Assembly (NCBI GenBank): GCA_937879875.1
Contig: CALFMN010000122.1
Span: 1 to 64,000 of the forward strand
From: an uncultured Chloroflexota bacterium
Lineage (GTDB): Bacteria > Chloroflexota > Dehalococcoidia > CAUJGQ01
Direction of reading: 5' to 3'
DNA: 64,000 bases
Each line of letters begins with the position of its first letter. The stretch's first letter is position 1. Below, in pieces: positions 8,380 to 15,969 of the stretch. A model generated the notes under the pieces. The model was not told the origin of the DNA. It ran no database searches and saw nothing but the letters and a program-made list of their open reading frames with translations. Both the position numbers and the translations under genes were made by a program.

Positions 8380-9312
8380 ATGGGCAACAGGCTCGCAGGT
8401 AAAGTCGCGATCGTGACGGGCGCGGGGCGCGGCATCGGCCGGGCAGAGGCGCTGCTGCTGGCGGCAGAAGGCGCAGCCGTGGTCGTGAACGACCTGGGCG
8501 GCAACGTCGATGGCAGCGGCCACGACGGCGGCCCGGCGGACCAGGTGGTGGCCGAGATCAAGGCCGCCGGCGGCCGCGCGGCGGCGAACTACGCCAGCGT
8601 CGCCGAGATGCAGGGCGGCGAAAGCATGGTCAAGACGGCGCTGGACGCCTTCGGCCGGCTCGACATCCTCGTCAACAACGCGGGCATCCTGCGCGACCGC
8701 ATGGTCTTCAACATGTCCGAAGAGGAGTGGGACGCCGTCGTTGACGTGCATCTGAAGGGCCACTTCACCACGATCAAAGCCGCGGGCGTGATCTTCCGCC
8801 AGCAACGCTCCGGCCGTATCATCAACACCTCGTCCACCTCGGGGCTGGGCAACATGGGCCAGGCCAACTACAGCGCCGCCAAAGAGGGGATCGTTGGGCT
8901 CACGCGCACCGTGGCTCGCGATCTTGGCCGCTACGGCGCCACCTGCAACGCGATCCGTCCGACCGCCGGCACGCGGCTGACGCTGAGTCCGGAGATGGCC
9001 GAGGCCGCGAGACGTGCTGAAGCGGCCGGCGTGCGCCGCGCCGGCGCCACCACGCTGGCCGACCTGAAGCCTGAGGCCGTTGCGCCGATGGTCGTCTACC
9101 TCGCCACGGACGAGGCGGGCAACATCAACGGACGCACGTTTATGGTGCGCGGGCGGCAGGTGTCGCTCTATTCGGAGCCGGTGCCGGAACGCACGATCTT
9201 CGCCCCCGGCGATCTGTGGACGGTAGACGAGCTGGCCGAGGTCGTGCCGCAAACGATTGGCCAAGGTCTGCGCAACGAGTTCGCCCCTAAAGAGGCCGCG
9301 GCACACACCTAG
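8380..9312 (+). CDS. short-chain dehydrogenase/reductase
   Basis: A 310-residue SDR oxidoreductase. TGAGRGIG (about 13-20) binds NAD(P), NNAG follows near residue 97, and the catalytic Tyr164 and Lys168 lie in YSAAK, with the serine in NTSSTSG just ahead. The sequence resembles the hydroxyacyl-CoA dehydrogenase-like SDRs often found with acyl-CoA catabolic genes. The open frame starts earlier, but the ATG at 8380 has GGAAAGGACGGAG upstream and begins the conserved MGNRLAGKVAIVTG. The tail after residue 270 is longer than in minimal SDRs. A 25-bp inverted repeat begins directly after the stop codon. Confidence 0.93.
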   Translation: MGNRLAGKVAIVTGAGRGIGRAEALLLAAEGAAVVVNDLGGNVDGSGHDGGPADQVVAEIKAAGGRAAANYASVAEMQGGESMVKTALDAFGRLDILVNNAGILRDRMVFNMSEEEWDAVVDVHLKGHFTTIKAAGVIFRQQRSGRIINTSSTSGLGNMGQANYSAAKEGIVGLTRTVARDLGRYGATCNAIRPTAGTRLTLSPEMAEAARRAEAAGVRRAGATTLADLKPEAVAPMVVYLATDEAGNINGRTFMVRGRQVSLYSEPVPERTIFAPGDLWTVDELAEVVPQTIGQGLRNEFAPKEAAAHT

Positions 9313-9337
9313 CCGGGTGATGGTATCCACCGGTGGG
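9313..9337 (+). repeat. left 25-bp inverted repeat of the phosphotransferase module
   Basis: This 25-mer is the reverse complement of 10733-10757 with two mismatches; the central 18 bases (9316-9333, GGTGATGGTATCCACCGG) are perfect. It starts one base after the SDR stop codon. No transposase and no clear target-site duplication were seen. Confidence 0.85.
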
Positions 9338-9606
9338 TCGTTCGGTTGACCGAGACGCCCCTGAGCTGCCAAATGCGGCAGCCGGCGTCCCAACGGGCCT
9401 TCCAGCCCCGGCGAGGCTAGGGTCACGCTGGGAGCAGCGCCAGCGCGTCGTCGTCGGTGACGGCGGCAATCATGCCGGCTATCCAGGCTCGCGTGACGTG
9501 CTCCAGCCGCGGCGTAGCCAATCGCAGCACCCTGCCGGCCACGGCCCCCGTGCTTGCGAAGATGGTCAGCGCTGGCTGTACGTGCTGGCACGACCGGAGG
9601 ATGGCG

Positions 9607-10488
9607 ATGGAACCATCAGAAGTCCAGCGCGCGGTTAAGGCCGGGATGTCGGCGGCTTCCGCGTTGGGCCTTCAAGTCGAGGGGGCGGTCGTTGTTCACA
9701 ACTCGAACCGCATCGCCGTGCGCCTGAGTCCTTGCAACGTTCTCGCTCGGGTCGCGCCGCTCTCGTATCAGACCGACGACGACCTCGAAGTCGAGGTTGC
9801 TCGCCGTCTCGCCGAAACCGGTAGCCCGGTGGCTGAGCCTGAGCCTCGGGTGGAGCCGCGTGTCTATGTGCGTGACGGCTTCGCGATCACGCTGTGGGCC
9901 TACTACGAGCCTGTGGCGCCCTCAACCATCACGCCGGCCGAGTACGCGCAGGCACTCGTCCGGCTCCATGCCGGTCTGCGCCAGATGGAGGTGAGCGCAC
10001 CGCGTTTCACCGACCGCGTCGCCGAAGCACAGAAGCTGGTCGCCGACCGAGAGCAGACCCCAGGGCTTCCTAGCGCCGACCGGGAACTCCTCGGCAACAC
10101 ACTGCGTCGCCTGCGTACCGGAATCATCGGACTCGGCACCGGCGAACAGCTATTGCACGGTGAACCGCATCTGGGAAACTTGCTTCGGACGCGAAAAGGG
10201 CTGCTGTTCGTGGACCTCGAGACGTGCTGTCGTGGGCCAGTCGAGTTCGACATGGCCCATGGCCTCCTCCCGAGCGAAGACGGGCGCATGTTGGCTGTCG
10301 AAGACGTGTGCAAGCCCTATCCGGGGGCTGACCGGGGCGTCATTGACCAGTGCCGCATCCTCATCTGGGCGATGATTACGACGTGGCGCTGGCAACGAGA
10401 CGACCAGCTCCCCAACGGGCGCTACTGGGCAAGCGAGGGGCTCAACCAGCTTCGGGCAGCACGCGATCGCTACGGATTGGATGGCTAG
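9607..10488 (+). CDS. phosphotransferase (APH/choline-kinase-like fold)
   Basis: A 293-residue protein of the aminoglycoside phosphotransferase superfamily. The C-terminal lobe carries HGEPHLGNLL (His184), the variant of the HxDxxxxN catalytic loop with Glu for Asp found in many actinobacterial relatives, and LLFVDLET, equivalent to the metal-binding DFG-type Asp. The ATG at 9607 is 6 bases after GGAGG (9596-9600); ATG 9601 is too close. The substrate is unknown; antibiotic, sugar or amino-alcohol kinases are all possible. The gene stands alone between a 25-bp inverted repeat (9313-9337 and 10733-10757), so it may have moved as a unit. Confidence 0.85.
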   Translation: MEPSEVQRAVKAGMSAASALGLQVEGAVVVHNSNRIAVRLSPCNVLARVAPLSYQTDDDLEVEVARRLAETGSPVAEPEPRVEPRVYVRDGFAITLWAYYEPVAPSTITPAEYAQALVRLHAGLRQMEVSAPRFTDRVAEAQKLVADREQTPGLPSADRELLGNTLRRLRTGIIGLGTGEQLLHGEPHLGNLLRTRKGLLFVDLETCCRGPVEFDMAHGLLPSEDGRMLAVEDVCKPYPGADRGVIDQCRILIWAMITTWRWQRDDQLPNGRYWASEGLNQLRAARDRYGLDG

Positions 10489-10631
10489 GGCGGCCGAACT
10501 GCCTTGTCGTCAGCCGGCTCGGCGGCCGGAAGCTGGGTCATCCCACGCGTCCGTGGCCGGTGTGCGCACCCGCTTGGCGGCTGGCATGGCGGACCCTCCT
10601 GCAGGAGCAGAAAGGCCAAGCGTAGTGGAAG

Positions 10632-10712
10632 CGCCTGTCGTGAGCAAGGGCGGCCATGTCAAAGGCGGCTGGGTTCTGGGATAGAGGCAACCCGCCCCGC
10701 TCACGACAGGCG
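10632..10712. repeat. 14-bp inverted repeat
   Basis: CGCCTGTCGTGAGC (10632-10645) is exactly reverse-complementary to 10699-10712. It lies in the gene-free stretch 10489-11083, which otherwise holds only the right arm of the phosphotransferase module and two palindromes. I see no protein-like reading frame there. Confidence 0.75.
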
Positions 10713-10732
10713 GTCATCGGTCAGGCGAAGTG

Positions 10733-10757
10733 CCCGCCGGTGGATACCATCACCTGG
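10733..10757 (-). repeat. right 25-bp inverted repeat of the phosphotransferase module
   Basis: Partner of 9313-9337 (23 of 25 bases match in inverted orientation). The perfect core is CCGGTGGATACCATCACC at 10737-10754. The two arms enclose about 1.4 kb. Confidence 0.85.
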
Positions 10758-10801
10758 CGAGGTGTCCCGCGGCGACAGCGTAAGCAGCCTCACTCCCCCT
10801 T

Positions 10802-10865
10802 CCCCTCTCTCCCACACACGAGGTCTTGAGACCGCAATCGACGAGGGCTGTATGGGAGAGAGGGG
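10802..10865. repeat. G+C-rich palindromic element
   Basis: CCCCTCTCTCCCA (10802-10814) pairs with TGGGAGAGAGGGG (10853-10865) across 38 bases. Same type as 11009-11076 and 41986-42052. Confidence 0.8.
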
Positions 10866-11008
10866 CGATCCGGTGTGAAGCGATCCGGCTGGCGCCGGGT
10901 CATCAGGCGCGCTGCTGGTCGCGGCTGCGACCGCGACGGGCCGTTCGCGGACGGCCCTTACCGAAGGTTGGGCAACCAAACGCCGTCCGCATCAGCACCT
11001 CAGGATCG

Positions 11009-11076
11009 CCCCTTCTCTCCCATACGCCCTGCCAACGCAGCAGATCTCCCAGCGCATGCGTATGGGAGAGAAGGGG
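11009..11076. repeat. G+C-rich palindromic element overlapping a gene end
   Basis: CCCCTTCTCTCCCATAC (11009-11025) pairs perfectly over 17 bases with 11060-11076. About 85 bases including the loop (with GCAGATCTCC) and flanks resemble 41982-42066. The flank continues into TTATGAGGGC, and the TAA stop codon of the leftward permease gene (11084-11086) is part of it. Confidence 0.85.
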
Positions 11077-11083
11077 ATGGGGG

Positions 11084-12577
11084 TTATGAGGGCCGCGCGA
11101 CTTCGGCGCTCGCCTCCACAGCAGCCTGTCCACGCCGCGCCACCGCCAGATACACCGCGCCGGCCACGATGAACGCGACCACGCCCGACAGATCCGCCCC
11201 GTGCAACTGGTGCTTCGATAGCGGGCTGGTCCACAGCGGGCTGTTGATGAACGGAACCGCGACGGCGGTGCCGATCGCCCATGCGATCAGCGCGCTCGGC
11301 TTGAAGCCAGCCGCGAACCAGTAGCGCGGTCCGCGGCGCACGGCCCCCCCCCTTGATCCCTCCCCCAACGCGTTGGGGGAGGGGCTGGGGAGGGGGCGGC
11401 TCACGAGGAAGAAGTCGGCCAACACAACGGCGGCCCAGCCCGGCGCCCAAACGTAGGTCAGCAGCAGGAAGTTGGTGTACTGAGTCTGGAAGTCGGACTG
11501 GAACAGGGCGATGTAGGCCAGCACGCCACCCAGCACGCCGCAGACCAGCGCCGCCCGCCAGCGCGAGAGCGGCAGCCCGATCGCCAGCGACGAGAGTCCG
11601 GCCGTATACACGTCGAAGTAGTTGCCCCAGACCATGCCAATCGCCACGTAGAGCAAGAACGGAATGCCGACGATACCCGGCAGCGCAGTGACAATCGCGT
11701 CCTGCAGCTTGTTCGAGTCGTGGTCGGGCACCAGCGTCAGCAGCAGCACGCCGGCGATGCCGAGCAGCGCCGTCGTTGCGGCGATGCCGCCTCCCGCGAA
11801 CAGGGTCACGCGCCTGGCATCCGCGTCGGGCCGCAAATAGCGCGAGTAGTCGCTGGCGAAGCCGTACCACGACGCGATCAGCGCGACGGTGATGCTGAGC
11901 CCAAGGATGAAGGCGCCGACGTGATCGCCACCGGAAACCGTGGCGCCGATATCGAACTTCATCTTGGGAATCAACCAGACGAAGACGAGCGCGGCAAACG
12001 CCACGAACACGATTGCACCGTAGCGCTCGAAGACGCTGATCGTTTGATGGCCGTACACCGCGACGAGCATCGACGCGGCGACGATCAGCAACAGCAACAC
12101 CGCTTCGAGCGGTTTGCCGTCGGAAATGCCCGCCTTTCCGAACAGCGCGACGAGCGCTTGTGTGCCGATCACGCTGTCAACCGCGAACCAACCGACCGCG
12201 AGGAATAACGTCAGGAAGCCGCCGATCGTCGCGCCGCGGAGGCCGAAGGTCGCCCGTGAGGCGACGACCTGTGATGTGCCCGTGCGCGGTCCGACGATGC
12301 TCAGCAACCCCAACACGATCGCGGCCAGCACGGCGCCGACCACGATCGCCAGCGCGGCGTCGAGCAGGCCGAGGCCGAGCGTGAGCACCAGCGCCCCGGT
12401 GACGATCGAGGTGAAGTTGGCCTGCGCAGCGGCCCAGAGCAGGAACAGGCCGCCTGGAGAGCCGTGGCGATCGGCAAGCGGAATCGGGTCGAGCGCGTGC
12501 TGCTCGATGCTGAGAAACTCGTCGGCCGGGACGCCGCGAACGTCGAGCGGACCGGCGCCAAGCGCCTGCGTGGCCAT
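11084..12577 (-). CDS. cytX: NCS1-family permease, probable hydroxymethylpyrimidine transporter (CytX type)
   Basis: A 497-residue inner-membrane protein with about 12 hydrophobic segments and the NCS1 signature GPRTGTSQVVASRATFG near residues 96-112; this family imports purines, pyrimidines, allantoin or thiamine precursors with cations. The TPP riboswitch in its leader indicates a thiamine-related cargo, and TPP-controlled NCS1 proteins have been annotated as the hydroxymethylpyrimidine transporter CytX. The ATG at 12577 follows GGGAGGCAGGTG; the longer open frame runs through the riboswitch and is not coding. Unusually, a 26-base perfect palindrome (11358-11383) lies in frame within the gene, adding a Pro/Ser/Gly-rich stretch (SPSPNALGEGSRGG, about 395-415), probably a loop. 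Confidence 0.92.
   Translation of the reverse strand: MATQALGAGPLDVRGVPADEFLSIEQHALDPIPLADRHGSPGGLFLLWAAAQANFTSIVTGALVLTLGLGLLDAALAIVVGAVLAAIVLGLLSIVGPRTGTSQVVASRATFGLRGATIGGFLTLFLAVGWFAVDSVIGTQALVALFGKAGISDGKPLEAVLLLLIVAASMLVAVYGHQTISVFERYGAIVFVAFAALVFVWLIPKMKFDIGATVSGGDHVGAFILGLSITVALIASWYGFASDYSRYLRPDADARRVTLFAGGGIAATTALLGIAGVLLLTLVPDHDSNKLQDAIVTALPGIVGIPFLLYVAIGMVWGNYFDVYTAGLSSLAIGLPLSRWRAALVCGVLGGVLAYIALFQSDFQTQYTNFLLLTYVWAPGWAAVVLADFFLVSRPLPSPSPNALGEGSRGGAVRRGPRYWFAAGFKPSALIAWAIGTAVAVPFINSPLWTSPLSKHQLHGADLSGVVAFIVAGAVYLAVARRGQAAVEASAEVARPS
11358..11383. repeat. palindromic element inside the permease coding sequence
   Basis: CCCTCCCCCAACG followed at once by its reverse complement: a 26-base perfect palindrome with no loop. 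It continues into GGGGCTGGGGAGGGGGCGG, like the intergenic members of the family (30145, 34968). It is read through in frame by the permease. Confidence 0.9.
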
Positions 12578-12663
12578 CACCTGCCTCCCTGCGAAGCTGG
12601 CCTCGCGGGCAGGCTCGGGACGGCGTCCGGTGTCTGCTGACTTGCTGGTGAGGGGAACGGATC

Positions 12664-12760
12664 TCGGCCTTCTTCCTGCGCCGGCATTATCCGGATCAGG
12701 TTCGACGGTCGGCGGCGACTCGGCCACCCTCTCAGCCCGGCTTCCCGAGCTCCCGTGAGC
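12664..12760 (-). promoter_or_regulatory. TPP riboswitch (THI element)
   Basis: On the minus strand the sequence contains CTGAGAGGG (12733-12725), a variable arm, and then CCTGATCCGGATAATGCCGG followed by CGCAGG, the conserved cores of the thiamine pyrophosphate aptamer (CUGAGA and CUGAUCxGGAUAAUGCCxGCG). The element ends about 90 bases before the permease start codon. No clear intrinsic terminator follows, so control may be at translation (site GGGAGG at about 12590). Confidence 0.96.
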
Positions 12761-12810
12761 GTATTCGATTCCAGATGGGCACCTCCGTGCCCATGACAGA
12801 TGTCAGCGCG

Positions 12811-12840
12811 AGCGTACGCCGCCACCGCGAACTGTGTCAA
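12811..12840 (-). promoter_or_regulatory. promoter of the TPP-riboswitch/permease transcript
   Basis: Minus-strand TTGACA (12840-12835), 18-base spacer, TACGCT (12816-12811). It lies 50 bases upstream of the riboswitch. A perfect 8-bp hairpin, ATGGGCAC-CTCC-GTGCCCAT, sits at 12775-12794 at the start of the transcript. Confidence 0.6.
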
Positions 12841-12853
12841 CGCCGCCGAACTT

Positions 12854-14041
12854 CTAACCTGACGCGGCGGCCTGCGGCTCGGCGGGCGGGGTGAAGCGGA
12901 TTTCGAGGAAGCCGTCGCGCAGCGTTGCGGCGGAGGCCTCAAGCGGCGCCAGCACCCGCGGCAGCGCGATCTCGCGGCGGATATTGCCCACGTCGACAAA
13001 CAGCTCGTCGCCGCGCTTGGCCATGTTCAGCCGCTCCGCTTCGACGTTCGGCATGGGGATGCGCAGCCGATAGCCGCCGTCGATCGGCTCGATTAGCTGT
13101 GTCGGGCCGCGATGCAGCACGAGCGTCGGGTCGCGCTGGCCGAACAGGCTCTCGGCCAGCCCGTTCAGCGCGTCGAGACCGATTACCTCGCGGGCGTGGC
13201 GCGGGGCGCGCAGGATCGGCAGCGGCCGGAAGCTGTCTTCAATCCAGCGGATGTAGCCCTGCTGCTGCTCCCACATCTGGCGCAGGAAGGGATCGTCCGT
13301 CTCCGGCTTCGGCAGCACCTGGTTTAGCACGACCGCGTCGATCGGGTAGCCGAACAGGTTCAAATACGTCTGCGCCCGCAGCGCCTCTTTCACCACCATC
13401 CGCTCAGGGTTGACCACCAGCCGGTAGCTGGAGATCTCCGGGTCGACCAGCGTCGTGCGCAGATCTTGGACCAGGACCGACAGGCGTTCAGCGTAGTCGA
13501 GAAAGCCGCCGGCATCGCCCATCATGTTCTTTGCCAGCGGCCGGGCGATGCGCGGGATCTTCTTGCCCAGGTTCTGGATGCGCTCGACGTACCAGGGCAG
13601 CGTCTCCGGCACGCTGAGCAGGCGGATCGTCTCTCCCGTAGGCGCAGCGTCGACGAACACGGCGTCGTAGTTGCCGCTCTTGCTCAGCTCGTTGACCTGC
13701 GCCAGCGCCACCAACTCGTCCATACCCGGTACGATCGCCAGCTCTTCAGATGCAACGGCATCGAGCCCTTCCTGCTGCAAGACGGCGTTGAGCCTGGGGC
13801 GCATCTCCTGCCAGTGCCGCCGCATCTCCGCGACGACGTTGATCTCCTGGCCCCAGAGGTTTTGCGCGATCGGCACCGGTTCGTCGCCCAGCGGCCGGTC
13901 GAGCACGTCGGCCAGGCTGTGGGCGATGTCGGTGCTGACGACCAGGGTGCGGTGGCCGAGCGCGGCGGCGCGCACGGCGGAGGCGGCCGAAGTGGTCGTC
14001 TTGCCGACGCCGCCCTTGCCGAGATTGAGCACGATTCGCAC
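12854..14041 (-). CDS. ArsA/GET3-like ATPase
   Basis: A 395-residue soluble ATPase of the ArsA/TRC40 family. The deviant P-loop GKGGVGKTTT is at residues 8-17, the switch I equivalent reads DIAHSL (usually DPAHSL), and switch II reads DAAPTGETIRLL (family DTAPTGHTLRLL). Residues about 310-390 match the small HSP20-like beta domain that ends many bacterial ArsA proteins (LPRVLAPLEASAATLRDGFLEIRF in pieces). Only one ATPase copy is present, as in GET3 and in the Chlorobi/Chloroflexi type, and no arsB or arsR is near. A role in metalloid export or tail-anchored-protein handling is therefore unsettled. Confidence 0.92.
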   Translation of the reverse strand: MRIVLNLGKGGVGKTTTSAASAVRAAALGHRTLVVSTDIAHSLADVLDRPLGDEPVPIAQNLWGQEINVVAEMRRHWQEMRPRLNAVLQQEGLDAVASEELAIVPGMDELVALAQVNELSKSGNYDAVFVDAAPTGETIRLLSVPETLPWYVERIQNLGKKIPRIARPLAKNMMGDAGGFLDYAERLSVLVQDLRTTLVDPEISSYRLVVNPERMVVKEALRAQTYLNLFGYPIDAVVLNQVLPKPETDDPFLRQMWEQQQGYIRWIEDSFRPLPILRAPRHAREVIGLDALNGLAESLFGQRDPTLVLHRGPTQLIEPIDGGYRLRIPMPNVEAERLNMAKRGDELFVDVGNIRREIALPRVLAPLEASAATLRDGFLEIRFTPPAEPQAAASG

Positions 14042-14088
14042 GATGCGGGATTCCTTTATTTATTCGCGGGCCGGTTATGGCTCGCGGC

Positions 14089-15099
14089 CTATTCAAGCGA
14101 AATGGTACGACCGCTGCGATCCGCTTCAAGCAGCGCGTCTAACGCCTCCACGGCGCGCAGGCCGTCCTCGCCGGAGGCGTTCGGCTCGGCGCGGTCGCGC
14201 ACCGCCTGAACAAACGCCTCGGCCTGGCGGGCGTACATGTCCGTGCCGGCCGGCACACCGAGGATCTCCGAATTCAGGCCGTCGGCCTCAAGCTCGCCGT
14301 GCGCGGATTCGTCGAGGCTGTGACGCACGGCGAGGCGGGCCTGATCGCCCAGCAGCACGAGGTCGTTCTGCGGGCGGGGAACGCCGCGCAGGCAGCGAAC
14401 GGTGGCCAGCGTGCCGCGGCTGAAGCGCAGCAGCGCGACCGTCGCCGTCTCCAGCGGCGCGATCGGGCTGGTTGTGGCGTCGGTGAGGGCGGTAATGGCG
14501 CTGATCTCGTCGTCGAGCACGAAGCGCAGCAGGTCGATGGCGTGAATGCCGGTGCCGCTGCTGATGCCGGCGTAGGCCAGCTCCGGGTCCGTGCGCCACG
14601 GCGAACTGTAGCCTTCGCCGGACCGGCGCGGCGGATTGGACCACTCGGCCTCGGCGGCGCGGATGAGGCCGGTCTCGCCAGCCTGCACCAGCCGCCGCGC
14701 CTCTTCGAACAGCGGATGGTGGCGCAGATGAAAGCCGGTGCCGAGCTGCACGCCGGCGCGGCGGCAGGCGCGGATCATCTCCCGCGCATCGCCGCGGCTC
14801 GTGGCGAGCGGCTTTTCGCAAAGCACGTGCTTGCCAGCGCGGGCCGCGGCGAGCACGGGTTCGAGATGCAAACTGTGCGGCGTGGCGACCCAGACGTAGG
14901 CGACGTCTGGGTCGCGCATCGCGGCGTCGAGGTCGTCGTAGGCCTTGCGGGCGCCGTGCTCGTGTGCGAACGCCTCGGCACGCTCGCGCTCGCGGCTGAC
15001 CACGGCCACCAGCCGCGAGCCGATCGCCCTGTTCAGCGCGGGCACAATGCGATTGGCGGCGAACAGGCCCGTGCCCACAATCGCCCAGCCGTCCGCCAT
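14089..15099 (-). CDS. Gfo/Idh/MocA family oxidoreductase
   Basis: A 336-residue NAD(P)-dependent dehydrogenase. The N-terminal Rossmann fold carries AIVGTGLFAANRIVPAL, CEKPLA (about 93-98) holds the family's EKP lysine, and the C-terminal alpha/beta domain includes GTGIHAIDLLRF with the expected histidine. The ATG at 15099 follows GAGGAGAGAGAACG. Substrates in this family are sugars, inositols or their derivatives; nothing nearby narrows it. It lies 26 bases downstream of the HIT gene on the same strand and is probably cotranscribed. Confidence 0.92.
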   Translation of the reverse strand: MADGWAIVGTGLFAANRIVPALNRAIGSRLVAVVSRERERAEAFAHEHGARKAYDDLDAAMRDPDVAYVWVATPHSLHLEPVLAAARAGKHVLCEKPLATSRGDAREMIRACRRAGVQLGTGFHLRHHPLFEEARRLVQAGETGLIRAAEAEWSNPPRRSGEGYSSPWRTDPELAYAGISSGTGIHAIDLLRFVLDDEISAITALTDATTSPIAPLETATVALLRFSRGTLATVRCLRGVPRPQNDLVLLGDQARLAVRHSLDESAHGELEADGLNSEILGVPAGTDMYARQAEAFVQAVRDRAEPNASGEDGLRAVEALDALLEADRSGRTISLE

Positions 15100-15125
15100 T
15101 CGTTCTCTCTCCTCGATGCGGCTGC

Positions 15126-15620
15126 TCAGCCGGCCGTTACGGTAGCGAAGCGCGGCCTCAGCCGCAGGTAGGTCTGTTCCAGCGTTTCCGGCAGCACCTT
15201 CACGTCCGCCAGCGCGGGCATGAAGTTCGTGTCGCCGCCCCAGCGCGGCACGACGTGCACGTGCAGGTGGTCCGCCTCGCCCGCGCCCGCCACGGCGCCG
15301 AGATTCATGCCCGCGTTGAAGCCGCCCGGCCGGTATTCGGCGGCCAGCGCCGCGACGCAGCGCTGCGTCACGGCCATCAGCTCGGCCGATGCCTGCGCAG
15401 CCAGTTTGGGAAAGTCCGCGGTGTGCTCGTACGGCGCGATCAGCAGGTGGCCGGTATTGTAGGGGAAACGGTTCATCACCACGAAGACGAGCCGGCCGCG
15501 ATACAGCAGCAGGTTCGCTTCGTCGTCCGTCTCCGCGGGTACGCGGCAGAGAAAGCAGTCGCGCATGCCGTCGGCGCTCGCCACGTACGCTCCCCGCCAC
15601 GGCGCCCAGAGACGCTCCAC
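15126..15620 (-). CDS. HIT-family nucleotide hydrolase/transferase
   Basis: A 164-residue histidine-triad protein with HLHVHVVPRW (HxHxHxx, about 122-131) as catalytic motif and FLCR near the N-terminus from a zinc-binding CxxC that is degenerate here. The start is taken as the GTG at 15620 because the encoded VERLWAPWRGAYV matches the usual N-terminus of the AP4A phosphorylase-like HIT proteins; the first ATG would remove it. A TATACT at 15668-15663 may be its -10 element. Members cleave or transfer nucleoside phosphates from dinucleotides. Confidence 0.88.
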   Translation of the reverse strand: MERLWAPWRGAYVASADGMRDCFLCRVPAETDDEANLLLYRGRLVFVVMNRFPYNTGHLLIAPYEHTADFPKLAAQASAELMAVTQRCVAALAAEYRPGGFNAGMNLGAVAGAGEADHLHVHVVPRWGGDTNFMPALADVKVLPETLEQTYLRLRPRFATVTAG

Positions 15621-15800
15621 CCGCCGCCCCGCTCGCCGGCCGCTCGTGCGGCTCCTGCCTTCAGTATAGAGGAGCCAATCCAGACCCCGCGGCACCTGAG
15701 TACGGGGCCGCACATGGCATTGGTAGGTGCGGAGCATTCCCAGCGGGCGATGCGGACGCGACAATGGACCTACGTCACGGCCGTCGGCCCTCACCCCCTT

Positions 15801-15826
15801 CCCCTCTCCCAATCCTGGGCGAGGGG
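15801..15826. repeat. palindromic element CCCCTCTCCCA-N4-TGGGCGAGGGG
   Basis: Hairpin with an 11-bp stem (one mismatch) around ATCC. Preceded by CCCTCACCCCC, the flank common to this family. It lies in the 15621-15969 gene-free stretch between divergent genes, which contains only the two palindromes and the HIT leader. Confidence 0.85.
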
Positions 15827-15899
15827 CGATCCGGCGGAGCACGACTCGACCGGCGCCGGGTTAACCGTACCGGCCACGGAACGCACTGCCCAAGATCGT

Positions 15900-15927
15900 C
15901 TCCTTCTCCCAATCCTGGGAGAAGGAG
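15900..15927. repeat. palindromic element, 12-bp perfect stem
   Basis: CTCCTTCTCCCA-ATCC-TGGGAGAAGGAG. Followed by AGGATGAGGGCC and, 34 bases on, by the DehI start codon. The ATCC loop and the flank are shared with 15801 and (reversed) 34968. Confidence 0.9.
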
Positions 15928-15969
15928 ATAAGAGAGGATGAGGGCCGACCGCCGCGGCAAGGAGCGCAG

